64,000 nucleotides of DNA from Planctomycetota bacterium (GTDB lineage Bacteria; Planctomycetota; Planctomycetia; Pirellulales; PNKZ01): assembly GCA_018242585.1 (NCBI GenBank), contig JAFEBQ010000041.1, positions 62,001-126,000 on the forward strand, written 5' to 3'. Below are positions 28,167-36,704 of the stretch, in pieces (position 1 is the stretch's first letter; the number at the start of each line of letters is the position of its first letter). Both the position numbers and the translations under genes were made by a program. The notes under the pieces are model-generated. The model had not been told where the DNA came from. It worked only from the letters and a program-made list of their open reading frames with translations, and did not search any database.

Positions 28167-29009
28167 TTACGCGCCGCGGTGTTCCAGCAACCAGTCGACC
28201 ACTTGCACCAGGCCGTGATCGTCGTGCGTCGGCGCAATGCGATCGGCCGCGGCCTTCAACTCGGGGACCGCGTTCCCCATGGCAATGCCGAGCCCGGCCC
28301 CTTCGACCATGGGCAAGTCGTTGACGTCGTCACCGACGGCGCAGATTTCGTGCTCGGCAATCTGCCAAATCTGGGCCACGTGCAACACGCCCGACCATTT
28401 CGTGGCGCCGGCCGGCGCGATCTCGCACATGAATCCCCGATAGCGCGGCGAACGGATGACGTGGGTATAAAGCCGACCGGGCAGGGCGCTCTGCAGGGCG
28501 TGATGCAGCCCGACCATTTGCTCGCGGGTTCCCATCACGAAGCCGGCGAAGATGTCAGCAGGGGGCTCGGTGACCAGTTGCGGCCAGAGGCGCTCGCAAT
28601 CGCGATTCAGCGCCAGATACTCGGCCAGTTCAGGCTGGCTGACATCGAGCCGGCGGCAGTAATAGTCGAACCCTTCGGCGAACGTGTCGCCATACAAGAT
28701 GGCGTCGAAGCCAGCCTGATCGACTACGCGGAGCAGGGCACGCAGATCGTCCCGGTCCAAGTGAGCACGGAACAGCGTGCGATGGTCCCCCGGGTGTTTA
28801 ATGAGCGCGCCGCTGGCCGAAATGACTGGCGCGTCGATTCCCAGTGGTTCGACCAACGGTAAGGCCCGGCTGTAGCGCCGTCCCGTGGCCAGGACAATTC
28901 GCAGCCCGGCCTCGGCGGCGCGGCGCAAGGCGTCGCGAGTTTCGGCCGAGACCTCGTCATTGCTATTGACCAAGGTGCCGTCGATGTCGAGTGCCAGCAT
29001 CCGGTACAT
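28167..29009 (-). CDS. Cof-type HAD-superfamily phosphatase
   Basis: A 280-residue HAD hydrolase of the Cof/IIB subgroup. Motif I is LALDIDGTLVNS with the nucleophile Asp, motif II is VLATGR, the conserved Lys is in GATKWSGV, and motif IV is CAVGDDVNDLPMVEGAGLGIAMGN (split here as GDDVNDLPM and GLGIAMGN). Such enzymes dephosphorylate sugar phosphates or flavin/cofactor phosphates; the substrate is not predictable. Start chosen at 29009 (MYRMLALDIDG); a more upstream ATG at 29099 adds a tail without family support. Confidence 0.92.
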   Translation of the reverse strand: MYRMLALDIDGTLVNSNDEVSAETRDALRRAAEAGLRIVLATGRRYSRALPLVEPLGIDAPVISASGALIKHPGDHRTLFRAHLDRDDLRALLRVVDQAGFDAILYGDTFAEGFDYYCRRLDVSQPELAEYLALNRDCERLWPQLVTEPPADIFAGFVMGTREQMVGLHHALQSALPGRLYTHVIRSPRYRGFMCEIAPAGATKWSGVLHVAQIWQIAEHEICAVGDDVNDLPMVEGAGLGIAMGNAVPELKAAADRIAPTHDDHGLVQVVDWLLEHRGA

Positions 29010-29357
29010 CGGCCGATCGATCACGCTAAGCAGCCAGGTTACGAAGTTGGAAGTCGCGGCCCGGGAACCGTCGGGCCGGACCAGACGTTTAATATACAAG
29101 AAATGGCCTTCGCCCGCTGGTTCGCGCCGGCCAATTGGGGCACGAATTGGCCAGGGATCGTGTTATGCTTGTGGCGGATCACCACTGCTCGGGTGGCCCG
29201 GACAACTTGCTTGTCCGGGCGGCGCAGCCGCAAGAGGGATCGAGACGGCGATCCATTGCCCTCTTGTCGCTGCGCGACACCGACAACCAGTTGTCGGTGC
29301 TACCCAGGGATTATGCGCAGCACGCCATTGCGTAATCGCGCTACGAAAGAGAACAAG
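29010..29357. repeat. Intergenic region with palindromic repeats
   Basis: The gap between the divergent HAD and methyltransferase genes. Palindromes at 29190-29335: CCCGGACAACTTGCTTGTCC, then GGATCGAGACGGCGATCC, and ACCGACAACCAGTTGTCGGT followed by GCTACCC. Read on the other strand, the last unit matches the repeat at 13806 (GGTAGCACCG... GTCGCG... GACAAGAGG). Promoters for both genes must lie here, but none is clear. Confidence 0.55.
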
Positions 29358-30593
29358 ATGAAGCTGGCTTACGCCCTTTGGGTTCGTTGCTTGTTGGTTG
29401 CTGTCGTCTGCCTGGCGGCGGCGACGGCCAATGCTGCGCCGCGGCCGGCGAGCTTTGCCGAGTTGCGGGCGCAGATGACCGAACACGAAATCGCCGGCGC
29501 GGGAATCAAGAACCCGCGGGTGCTCGACGCCATTCGCAACACACCGCGGCATGAGTTCGTGCCGATCGCCCAGCGGCACATGGCCTATTTCGATATGGCG
29601 CTGCCGATTGGCGAGCAGCAGACCATTTCGCCGCCGTTTATCGTGGCGTTCATGACCGAGCAGCTTGACCCTCAACCCGAGGATCGCGTGCTCGAAGTCG
29701 GCACGGGCAGCGGCTATCAGGCGGCCGTCCTGAGCCCGCTGGTCAAAGAGGTCTACACGATCGAAATCAAAGAACCGCTCGGGCGCAAGGCGGCCGAGAC
29801 GCTGAAACGACTGGGCTACAAGAATGTCTTTGCCAGGGTCGGCGACGGCTACGAAGGCTGGCCCGACAAAGCGCCGTTCGACAAGATCATCGTCACTTGC
29901 TCGCCCGAGAACGTGCCGCAAAAGCTCGTGCAGCAATTGCGCGAGGGGGGCCGGCTGATCGTGCCGCTGGGCGAGCGTTATCAACAGTCGCTCTACCTGT
30001 TTCGCAAGGTCAACGGCAAGCTCGAGGCCGAGGCGCTGCGGCCAACGCTGTTCGTACCAATGACGGGCAAGGCCGAGGACGAGCGGCGCGTGAAGCCCGA
30101 TCCTTCGCACCCGGGCATCATCAACGGCGGCTTTGAAGAAACGTATAAGGACGGCGAAGTCGAAGCGCCGAAGGGCTGGCACTATTCGCGGCAGGGGAAC
30201 GTACTCACCGACCCGAAAGCGCCCGAGGGAACCCACTTCATCCGCTTCACCAACCAGGAAGCCGGCCGCGGCAGCCAGGCGCTGCAGGCCTTTCCGATCG
30301 ATGGTCAGAAGATTCCCAAGCTGACGGTCAGCTTGAGAGTCCGCGGCGAGCAGATTCACACCGGCACTCATCCCGGCGAAGTCGCGTACTTGGTCTTTAC
30401 GTTCTACGACATCCAGCAGCACAACCTCGGCGAGATCGGCGTTGGCCCCTGGGTGGGGACATTTGACTGGCAAAACGAGGAAGAAACCGTCAAGGTGCCG
30501 CCGACGGCGACACACGTGATTGTGCGCGTCGGGCTGCTCGGCGGTGTCGGGCAGTTGGACGTTGACGACGTCAAGATTGTGCCGGCGAAATGA
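29358..30593 (+). CDS. Exported protein-L-isoaspartate O-methyltransferase with C-terminal jelly-roll domain
   Basis: A 411-residue protein. A signal peptide (residues 1-26, ending ATANA) precedes a PIMT domain with PRHEFVP, the SAM motif VLEVGTGSGYQAAVL near residue 115, and VTCSPENVPQKLVQQL. PIMTs repair isoaspartyl residues by methylating them with S-adenosylmethionine. A C-terminal ~165-residue domain (NGGFEE ... LDVDDVKIVP) looks like a CBM4/9-type beta sandwich. Export of a SAM-dependent enzyme is odd because SAM is cytoplasmic. ATG at 29358 is chosen because it gives the signal peptide. Confidence 0.88.
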   Translation: MKLAYALWVRCLLVAVVCLAAATANAAPRPASFAELRAQMTEHEIAGAGIKNPRVLDAIRNTPRHEFVPIAQRHMAYFDMALPIGEQQTISPPFIVAFMTEQLDPQPEDRVLEVGTGSGYQAAVLSPLVKEVYTIEIKEPLGRKAAETLKRLGYKNVFARVGDGYEGWPDKAPFDKIIVTCSPENVPQKLVQQLREGGRLIVPLGERYQQSLYLFRKVNGKLEAEALRPTLFVPMTGKAEDERRVKPDPSHPGIINGGFEETYKDGEVEAPKGWHYSRQGNVLTDPKAPEGTHFIRFTNQEAGRGSQALQAFPIDGQKIPKLTVSLRVRGEQIHTGTHPGEVAYLVFTFYDIQQHNLGEIGVGPWVGTFDWQNEEETVKVPPTATHVIVRVGLLGGVGQLDVDDVKIVPAK

Positions 30594-30626
30594 TTCGTTA
30601 GTGAAGCTTGCAAGGCGCAGCCCAAA

Positions 30627-30747
30627 CCCTTCTCCCGCCGGGAGAAGGTGGCGGCGCTAGCCGCCGGATGAGGGTTCCGCGTCAATCTTGTGCGACGTCG
30701 TTACCCTCCCCCAGCCCCTCCCTGGCAGGGAGGGGTGTTCATCGCTC
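30627..30747. repeat. REP-like repeats (two families)
   Basis: First unit: CCCTTCTCCCGCCGGGAGAA followed by GGTGG and GCCGGATGAGGGT (30627-30676), found again at 38709-38755. Second unit: TACCCTCCCCCAGCCCCTCC followed by CTGGCAGGGAGGGGTGTTC (30701-30741), the 'cccctccct' family. Both lie between convergent gene ends. Confidence 0.7.
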
Positions 30748-30786
30748 GTCGCACGAGGAGTGAGTGACGGTGGTGGTCTATCGCAC

Positions 30787-31920
30787 TCAAACCAGCGCGC
30801 GGCTGAACGGGCCGGGCGCGATTTCAATGTCGGAGCGCAGGCCGACGTTCACCGCCAGCCCCAACGCCAAGGCGTGCGACACCAGCGCCGAGCCGCCGTA
30901 GCTGACCAGCGGCAGTGTCAAGCCCGTCACCGGCAACAGGCCCAGCGACATGCCGGTGTTGATCAACATCTGGCTGCCAAACAGCGCCGCCACGCCCGTC
31001 ACCAACAGTCGGCCGAACGGATCGCGCGTCTGGCGCGCAATGGCCAACAGCTTGCCGACCAGCAGCAAGTACAACAACACCACCGACCCCAACCCAGGCC
31101 AGCCATAGCGCTCGCCGATCACCGCGAAGATGAAGTCGGTGTGCGCCTCGGGCAGGTGATACGACAATGACTCGTCGCCGGCTTCGTGCAGCCAACTGCC
31201 GGCGACGCCTCCCAGGGCGAGGACTTGCTTGGCCTGATGCAGTTGATAGCCGTCGGCCTTGGGACGCTCGCCGGGGTTTGATTGTTGAAACAGTGACGTG
31301 ATGCGTGAGCGCTGCTCGCGACTCATCTGCGACCAGAGGGCCGGCGTCATGGCCGCGCCGCACAACATCAGCACCAGCAAGTCGCGCCGCCTTAGGCCGG
31401 CCACCAGCAGCATCGCCAACAGGGCCGGGATGAACACCAGCGACGTCCCCAAGTCGGGCTCGCGCAGCACCAGCCAGACCGGCGCGACGGTCATCGCCAA
31501 CGGCGCGAACAGCGCGCGCCAGCCGCGCAGCTCGCGCGCGTCGGACAAAAATCGCGCCAGGGCGAGCACATAGGCCACCTTGGCCAGTTCCGAAGGTTGC
31601 AGGCTAAGCGGCCCCAGGCGAATCCAACGATGCACGCCATGCACCGGCGGGCAGAAATAAACCACCACCAGCAGCGCCACGGCCACGGCATAGATGACGT
31701 AGGCCAACCGATTGAGCCGCCGGTAGTTCGGCAGCGAGGCGACCAGCAGGGCCAGAAACCCCAGCGCCGCCCATAAGAGTTGCTGGTGCCAATGACGGCC
31801 CGCGGCCTGGCTGGCCAACTCCTCACAGCGGGCGATCGCCGCCACCCCTAAGAGCGCCAAGCCGCCCCCCGAGGCGACCAACAGCCAGGGGCATTGCCGG
31901 AGCCAAACGGGAATATCCAT
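30787..31920 (-). CDS. rodA: RodA/FtsW-type SEDS peptidoglycan polymerase
   Basis: A 377-residue polytopic membrane protein (about 10 TM) of the SEDS family. Diagnostic stretches are LQPSELAKVAYVLALARFL, LREPDLGTSLVFIPALLAML (catalytic-region Asp after REP), YHLPEAHTDFIFAVIGERYG, and the C-terminal GLLPVTGLTLPLVSYGGSAL. SEDS proteins polymerise lipid II into glycan strands with a partner PBP2. In Planctomycetes the presence of SEDS proteins varies, so this supports a peptidoglycan-making host. No PBP gene is adjacent. RodA rather than FtsW is suggested by the length and periplasmic-loop sequence, but this is not certain. Confidence 0.9.
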   Translation of the reverse strand: MDIPVWLRQCPWLLVASGGGLALLGVAAIARCEELASQAAGRHWHQQLLWAALGFLALLVASLPNYRRLNRLAYVIYAVAVALLVVVYFCPPVHGVHRWIRLGPLSLQPSELAKVAYVLALARFLSDARELRGWRALFAPLAMTVAPVWLVLREPDLGTSLVFIPALLAMLLVAGLRRRDLLVLMLCGAAMTPALWSQMSREQRSRITSLFQQSNPGERPKADGYQLHQAKQVLALGGVAGSWLHEAGDESLSYHLPEAHTDFIFAVIGERYGWPGLGSVVLLYLLLVGKLLAIARQTRDPFGRLLVTGVAALFGSQMLINTGMSLGLLPVTGLTLPLVSYGGSALVSHALALGLAVNVGLRSDIEIAPGPFSRALV

Positions 31921-32190
31921 GCTTGGGGCAGGCGGGTGAAAAAGGGGCTGGCGTCGTAATCTGCGGGAATAGTAGGGGAAACCGATTTTGCCGCCGACGC
32001 CAATTTTGACGGTTGGATGCTTGCACTCCCCCAGTTGATGACGGTATTTTGGCAGTTAAATCTTGTGCATTTTCCGCAACCTTCGGATGCGGAAAAAACT
32101 ACGCACGTCCCGCCAACTGTGTGCTAGGTTTTTGAAGCTTTGGGTCTTTCCTCGGCATCATCGAACAAAGTTCTCTCGGGAGTCTTCAAA

Positions 32191-33321
32191 ATGGCTAAAT
32201 GGAATTTTCGCAAGCTCGTGCTGGCGTCGCTTGCGGCGCTGGTTGGTTGGGCGGCCACGACCTCGGAAGCCAACGCTTTCGGGCATCGTTTCCACGGCAG
32301 CTCGGGCGGTAGCTCGGGTGGCTGGGGCAGCTCGGGTGGATCGTCGGGCGGCTGGTATGGCAGCTCGGGCGGTTCGTCGGGGGGATCGTCGGGCGGCTAC
32401 GGCAGCTCGGGTGGTTCGTCGGGTGGATCGTCGGGTGGTTGGGGTAGCTCGGGCGGAAGCTCGGGGGGCTACGCTCCGCGCCACGGCTTGTTCCACCACC
32501 ACCGCTGGAGCTACGGCTCGTGGGGTAGCTCGGGTGGTTCGTCGGGCGGCTCGTCCGGTGGTTGGGGCAGCTCGGGCGGAAGCTCGGGTGGCTCGTCGGG
32601 CGGCTGGGGTAGCTCGGGCGGAAGCTCGGGTGGCTACAGCACCGGCTACAGCGTTGGCCCGATGATCGATGGCGGCACCGTGGTTCCGGGCTCGGTTGTT
32701 CCGGGCTCGGTTGTTCCGGGCACCGCTGTGCCAGGCGCCGTGCAGCGTCCGGTCGATGCCAAGCCAGCTCCGGCTGACGGCACTTCGATCAACAGCGCGA
32801 CGATCATCGTCAGCGTTCCGGCCGATGCCCGCGTGTTCGTCAATGGCAAGGCCACGACCAGCACCGGCAGCGTGCGTCGCTTTGTGTCGCACAACCTGGA
32901 AGCTGGTTTCACCTACACCTATGAACTGCGTGCCGAACGCATGGTCGACGGCCGCGTGTTGACCGAAACCAAGAGCATCACCGTCCGGGCCGGCGAAGCC
33001 GCTGACCTGGCCTTCAACTTCGATGCCAACACCGAAGAGAAGGTGGCCGAGCAAAAGGCTCGCACGAACCTGACCCTGATGGTTCCGGCCAATGCCCGCG
33101 TGACCTTGGCTGGCACCCCGACCGAATCGAAGGGTGAAGTTCGCGAGTTCTCGACCAGCCGGTTGAACAACGGCCAGGTTTGGAACAACTACGTCGTCCG
33201 GGTCGAACTCGACCAGAACGGCGAAACGCTGGTCAAGGAGCAGGTTCTGACGCTCCGCGGCGGCGAAAACCGTGAGCTGGCCATCGACTTTGGCGTGGCT
33301 CAGGTTGCCCGGGCGAACTAG
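32191..33321 (+). CDS. Exported Ser/Gly-repeat protein with two TIGR03000 domains
   Basis: A 376-residue protein. The signal peptide (MAKWNFRKLVLASLAALVG, cleaved near SEANA) is followed by about 120 residues of nearly pure GGSSGGW/GSSGG repeats, broken once by RHGLFHHHRWSYGS. Two planctomycete TIGR03000 domains follow: the first begins ATIIVSVPADARVFVNGKAT, the second LTLMVPANARVTLAGTPTES. Short VVPGSVVPGS tandem copies separate them from the repeats. Likely a secreted or cell-envelope structural protein. An efficient terminator follows at 33366. TIGR03000 is strongly associated with Planctomycetes. Confidence 0.9.
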   Translation: MAKWNFRKLVLASLAALVGWAATTSEANAFGHRFHGSSGGSSGGWGSSGGSSGGWYGSSGGSSGGSSGGYGSSGGSSGGSSGGWGSSGGSSGGYAPRHGLFHHHRWSYGSWGSSGGSSGGSSGGWGSSGGSSGGSSGGWGSSGGSSGGYSTGYSVGPMIDGGTVVPGSVVPGSVVPGTAVPGAVQRPVDAKPAPADGTSINSATIIVSVPADARVFVNGKATTSTGSVRRFVSHNLEAGFTYTYELRAERMVDGRVLTETKSITVRAGEAADLAFNFDANTEEKVAEQKARTNLTLMVPANARVTLAGTPTESKGEVREFSTSRLNNGQVWNNYVVRVELDQNGETLVKEQVLTLRGGENRELAIDFGVAQVARAN

Positions 33322-33365
33322 CTCGCTGGCGTGCGGCGACGCACGCGTTAAATCTGTTACAGACG

Positions 33366-33412
33366 AAAAACCCTCGCACGGCTTAACGGTCGTGCGAGGG
33401 TTTTTTCTTTTT
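33366..33412 (+). terminator. Rho-independent terminator
   Basis: Stem AAAAACCCTCGCACG (33366-33380) pairs with CGTGCGAGGGTTTTTT (33391-33406), around a 10-nt loop (GCTTAACGGT). T-runs follow. It terminates the TIGR03000 gene. Confidence 0.95.
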
Positions 33413-33493
33413 TGGGCTTCAGCCCCAATCGGAGGCCGATAAGGCGAATAGCCGCTGAACTTGAAAGGCTCTATCCCCCGGACACCGACCGCC

Positions 33494-34123
33494 ATGGCCA
33501 CCGAACTGAAAACCAACGCCACGGATCGCCCCACCTGGGGCCCGACAGTCCGCACGATTGTCAGCATGCTGGTCGTGCTGCATGTCGCCGTGGTGGTCAT
33601 CGGGCCGTTGTCGCTGCCGCCGTCATGGATCGGATCGCGACTGCGATCGTTCGTTTATCCTTACATGGAAGCGATGTTCCTGGGGCACGCCTATAAGTTC
33701 TTCGCGCCGGAGCCGGGGCCCAGCCACCTGGTCCACTATGAACTCGAACTGGCCGATGGCTCGACGCGCAAGGGTGTGTTCCCGAACTTGTCGGAAGAGT
33801 GGCCGCGGTTGCTCTATCACCGGCACTTCATGTTGACCGAGCGCGTGGCGGCCGGGCCTCCCGATCTGCCGCCGGCGGGCGCTTCGGGCCAAGGTCAAGC
33901 CTTGCCCCAGCCCGCGCCGCGCCCGGACGAGCAACCGCCGCTGACCCAGTGGGAACAAGACTTCGCGCGCTCGTACGCCAATCACTTGAAGACAAAGTAC
34001 CAGGCCCGCCGCGTCACGCTGACCTTGGAACGCCACTTGTTCCCCAGCATGGCCGACGTGCAGCAGGGGCTGAAGCTCGACGATGCGAAGCTGAAGCAGT
34101 ATCGAAATCTGGGGACGTATTGA
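33494..34123 (+). CDS. Membrane protein, HTTM partner
   Basis: A 209-residue protein with one N-terminal TM (TIVSMLVVLHVAVVVIGPL, residues 21-39) and a periplasmic domain containing a Pro/Gln-rich insertion near residues 120-150. It ends with TLERHLFPSMADVQQG. The region FVYPYMEAMFLGHAYKFFAPEPG is typical of small proteins encoded just upstream of HTTM-domain proteins in Planctomycetes. Probably forms a two-gene unit with the next gene. Function unknown. Confidence 0.8.
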   Translation: MATELKTNATDRPTWGPTVRTIVSMLVVLHVAVVVIGPLSLPPSWIGSRLRSFVYPYMEAMFLGHAYKFFAPEPGPSHLVHYELELADGSTRKGVFPNLSEEWPRLLYHRHFMLTERVAAGPPDLPPAGASGQGQALPQPAPRPDEQPPLTQWEQDFARSYANHLKTKYQARRVTLTLERHLFPSMADVQQGLKLDDAKLKQYRNLGTY

Positions 34124-34196
34124 AACAGCGCGATAGCCGATTGCGCTTAACAGAGCAGGGGAGGGCCGCCGCGCGTGGCCCACGGAGTGAATCGCC

Positions 34197-35222
34197 ATGG
34201 AACTGGTGACCGAATACTTGCGGCGTTTGACACGTGAAAGCCTGGCCGGCTGGAACCGCTTTTGGTTCGGGCCGAGCGACCCGGCCACGCTGGGGATGAT
34301 TCGCATCCTGGCCGGTGCGATGCTCCTCTATACGCACCTGGTCTGGACGATCAACCTCACCGACTTCTTCGGCCCCAACGCCTGGATTTCACAGTCAGTG
34401 GCGGCCCGACAGTTCGACGGCACCTATGCCTGGAGCTACTTCTGGCTGATCGAATCGCCGACCGCGCTGTGGATCGCGCATGGCTTGGCGCTGGGCGTGT
34501 TTGCGTGCCTGATGCTGGGGCTGTTCAGTCGGGGGGCGTCGATCGCGGCCTTTGTGTGCGCGGTGTCATATGTAAATCGCACGCCGGGCGCGTTGTTCGG
34601 CCTGGACCAGATCAACTGCATGCTGGCCATGTACCTGATGCTGGGACCGACCGGCGACGCCTACTCGCTTGATCGCTGGCTGGCCGCGAGGCGCGCCGGT
34701 GTGCCGAGCTTGCCCCGGGCCAACCCCAGCAGCGGCGCGACCCTGGCCGTTCGCCTGATCCAGATTCACATGTGCGTGATCTACTTCTTCGCCGGACTTT
34801 CCAAGATGCAAGGGGAGTCGTGGTGGATTGGCGACGCATTGTGGGGAGCGGTCGCCAACCTGGAGTATCAATCACTCGACATGACGTGGCTGTGCAACTG
34901 GCCGTTGACGCTGGCGGTGATGACGCAAACGACGGTCTATTGGGAGCTGTTCTTTGCGGCCATCATCTGGCCGCGGCTGACCCGGCCGGTGGTCTTGTTC
35001 ATCGCCATTCCGCTGCATCTGGGTATTGGCGTTTGCATGGGGATGATGACGTTCGGGCTGGTGATGCTGATCGGCTGCTCGTCGTTCATCTCGCCGGCGG
35101 TGGTGCGGTACGTCCTCGACGGCGAAGACGCCAAGCCGAACGGGGTAGGGGAGGGGAGCGGCAACAAAGCCGGCCGCACCGTCCCACGCCGCAAAGGAAA
35201 CAGCCCGCGAGCGCTGGCGTAG
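34197..35222 (+). CDS. HTTM-domain (gamma-carboxylase-like) membrane protein
   Basis: A 341-residue polytopic protein of the HTTM family, related to the membrane part of vitamin-K-dependent gamma-carboxylase. Typical motifs are MIRILAGAMLLYTHLVW, LDQINCMLAMYLMLGPTGDA, and the pair IYFFAGLSKMQGESWWIGDA. It lacks the C-terminal luminal domain of carboxylases, as HTTM bacterial proteins do. Its enzymatic activity is not established. It follows the previous small membrane protein by 73 nt. Confidence 0.88.
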   Translation: MELVTEYLRRLTRESLAGWNRFWFGPSDPATLGMIRILAGAMLLYTHLVWTINLTDFFGPNAWISQSVAARQFDGTYAWSYFWLIESPTALWIAHGLALGVFACLMLGLFSRGASIAAFVCAVSYVNRTPGALFGLDQINCMLAMYLMLGPTGDAYSLDRWLAARRAGVPSLPRANPSSGATLAVRLIQIHMCVIYFFAGLSKMQGESWWIGDALWGAVANLEYQSLDMTWLCNWPLTLAVMTQTTVYWELFFAAIIWPRLTRPVVLFIAIPLHLGIGVCMGMMTFGLVMLIGCSSFISPAVVRYVLDGEDAKPNGVGEGSGNKAGRTVPRRKGNSPRALA

Positions 35223-35504
35223 AGTGCTTGGCACTTCACTGTTGCGTTGCAGATTTCACCAAGCCGGTGGCCTTGCCACCGATCTCGGCGGCCAAGCCGC
35301 CGGCTTGGAATCAGTCATCAAACACCAGCCCACGTTTCGTCATTCCCGCGCAGGCGGGAATCTAGGCGTCGCGACAATCCAATTGAAGTCCCGTCTGCGC
35401 GGGAATGGCGACCGGACAGGGCAGGGGGGGACATTGCCCCTCGGGCCGGCTGGCAACTATAATCGTGGATTGACTTTTTCACGATTTTCCTGAGGGAGTT
35501 TCGC
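35223..35504. repeat. Intergenic region with short inverted repeats
   Basis: Contains CACCAAGCCGGTGGCCTTGC and GGCGGCCAAGCCGCCGGCTT palindromes (35256-35311), and a pair CATTCCCGCGCAGGCGGGAA (35341) / CCCGTCTGCGCGGGAATGGC (35390) that form a hairpin-like dispersed repeat. The asd start at 35505 is preceded by GAGGGAG. Confidence 0.55.
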
Positions 35505-36542
35505 GTGTTTGACTCGCTGGCCGTGGTGGGCGCTACCGGCGCCGTCGGTGGTTTGATTCGACAGTTGCTCGAGGATCGCAAGTTCCCCATCGAGCGCGTC
35601 AAGTTCCTGGCTTCGGCCCGGTCAGCCGGCAAGACGTTGAAGTTCCGCGGCCGCGACGTCCTCGTCGAAGAACTCCGCCCCGAGTCGTTTGAAGGCGTCG
35701 ATCTGGCCATTGGCAGCACTCCCGACGAGACCGCCCGCGACTTCGTCCCCTGGGCCGTCGAGCGCGGCTGCGTGGTCGTCGACGAAAGCGGCTACTGGCG
35801 GATGGACCCCAAGATCCCGCTGGTGATTCCTGAGGTGAATCCCGACGCGGTTGACAAGCACCAGGGGCTGATTGCCAGCCCGAACTGCTCGACCACCCAG
35901 TTGGTCGTGGCGCTCAAGCCGTTACACGATGCCGCGCGGGTCCGCCGCGTGGTGGTCAGCACCTACCAGGCGACCAGCGGCGCCGGCGTGGCCGGACAGC
36001 GCGACCTGGAAAACGGCGCGCACATGAGTCTGCACGGCCAGGAGTACAAGTACGAAATCTTCGCGCATCCGATCGCGTTCAATCTGATCCCTCAGATCGG
36101 TTCCCCCAAGCACGAAGGGTACACTTCCGAAGAAATGAAGATGGTGTACGAGACCCGCAAGATCATCGGCGACGATTCGATTCAGGTCTGCCCGACGTGC
36201 GTTCGCGTGCCGGTCAGCAACTGCCACAGCGAGAGCATCCTGGTCGAGACCGAACGCAAGGTCACCGTGGCCGAAGCCCGGAAGTTGTTCGCCAACTTCC
36301 CCGGCATCGTCGTGGTCGACGACTTGGCCAACAAGCAATACCCCATGCCGAGCACCTGTGACGGTCAAGACGGCGTGTTCATCGGCCGCATCCGCGAAGA
36401 TTTGTCGGGGCCCAACGGCCTGGCTTTCTGGTGCGTCAGCGACAACTTGCGCAAAGGGGCGGCCACCAACGCGGTGCAGATTGCCGAGCTGTTGATCGCC
36501 CGCGGCGCGCGTGGCCCCAAGCCGAAGGCCGTGTCGGTCTGA
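35505..36542 (+). CDS. asd: Aspartate-semialdehyde dehydrogenase
   Basis: A 345-residue NADP-dependent enzyme making aspartate-4-semialdehyde from aspartyl phosphate, for lysine/diaminopimelate, threonine and methionine synthesis. The Rossmann motif VVGATGAVGG opens the protein, and the catalytic Cys lies in ASPNCSTTQL near residue 128. Substrate-binding residues lie in TYQATSGAG and in RVPVSNCHSESI. Starts with GTG at 35505 after an SD-like GAGGGAG. Confidence 0.95.
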   Translation: MFDSLAVVGATGAVGGLIRQLLEDRKFPIERVKFLASARSAGKTLKFRGRDVLVEELRPESFEGVDLAIGSTPDETARDFVPWAVERGCVVVDESGYWRMDPKIPLVIPEVNPDAVDKHQGLIASPNCSTTQLVVALKPLHDAARVRRVVVSTYQATSGAGVAGQRDLENGAHMSLHGQEYKYEIFAHPIAFNLIPQIGSPKHEGYTSEEMKMVYETRKIIGDDSIQVCPTCVRVPVSNCHSESILVETERKVTVAEARKLFANFPGIVVVDDLANKQYPMPSTCDGQDGVFIGRIREDLSGPNGLAFWCVSDNLRKGAATNAVQIAELLIARGARGPKPKAVSV

Positions 36543-36569
36543 GGCGCGCATCAGAAGCAATGGTCCGTG

Positions 36570-36704
36570 ATGGAAACCGGCCGATGAGCGTTGACGGGGT
36601 TGCGCAGCAACAAGAGGGCACCGAAAGCGGCCCGTCCTGGCAATTCGCGCCGCGGACGATGCTTCTTGTCGTTGTGTCAATGGAAACCGGCCGATGAGCG
36701 TTGA
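36570..36704. repeat. 25-bp direct repeat flanking palindromic insert at truA start
   Basis: The 25-bp sequence beginning ATGGAAACCGGCCG and ending GAGCGTTGA occurs at 36570-36594 and 36680-36704, exactly 110 bp apart. The second copy contains the truA ATG. The 85-bp insert between them begins GGGTTGCGCAGCAACAAGAG and ends TTCTTGTCGTTGTG, inverted ends resembling those of the elements at 49351 and 62698. This looks like an insertion that duplicated its target, or a tandem duplication followed by insertion. Confidence 0.75.
36584..36697 (+). CDS. Possible 37-aa leader ORF overlapping truA start
   Basis: The upstream copy of the duplicated segment carries a second ATG that opens a 37-residue frame (MSVDGVAQQQEGT ... 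VVVSMETGR). Its TGA overlaps the truA ATG in an ATGA arrangement, so a ribosome could be coupled into truA. It resembles no family and runs through a repeat element, so it may be an accident of the insertion. Confidence 0.25.
   Translation: MSVDGVAQQQEGTESGPSWQFAPRTMLLVVVSMETGR

Noticed and set aside
32300-32640. Tandem DNA repeats as a CRISPR or minisatellite locus
   Set aside because: They are in-frame codon repeats of a clear signal-peptide protein.
32158-33600. 480-codon - strand frame, Ala/Arg/Thr-rich
   Set aside because: Antisense of the Ser/Gly repeat region; compositional artefact that also crosses a strong terminator.
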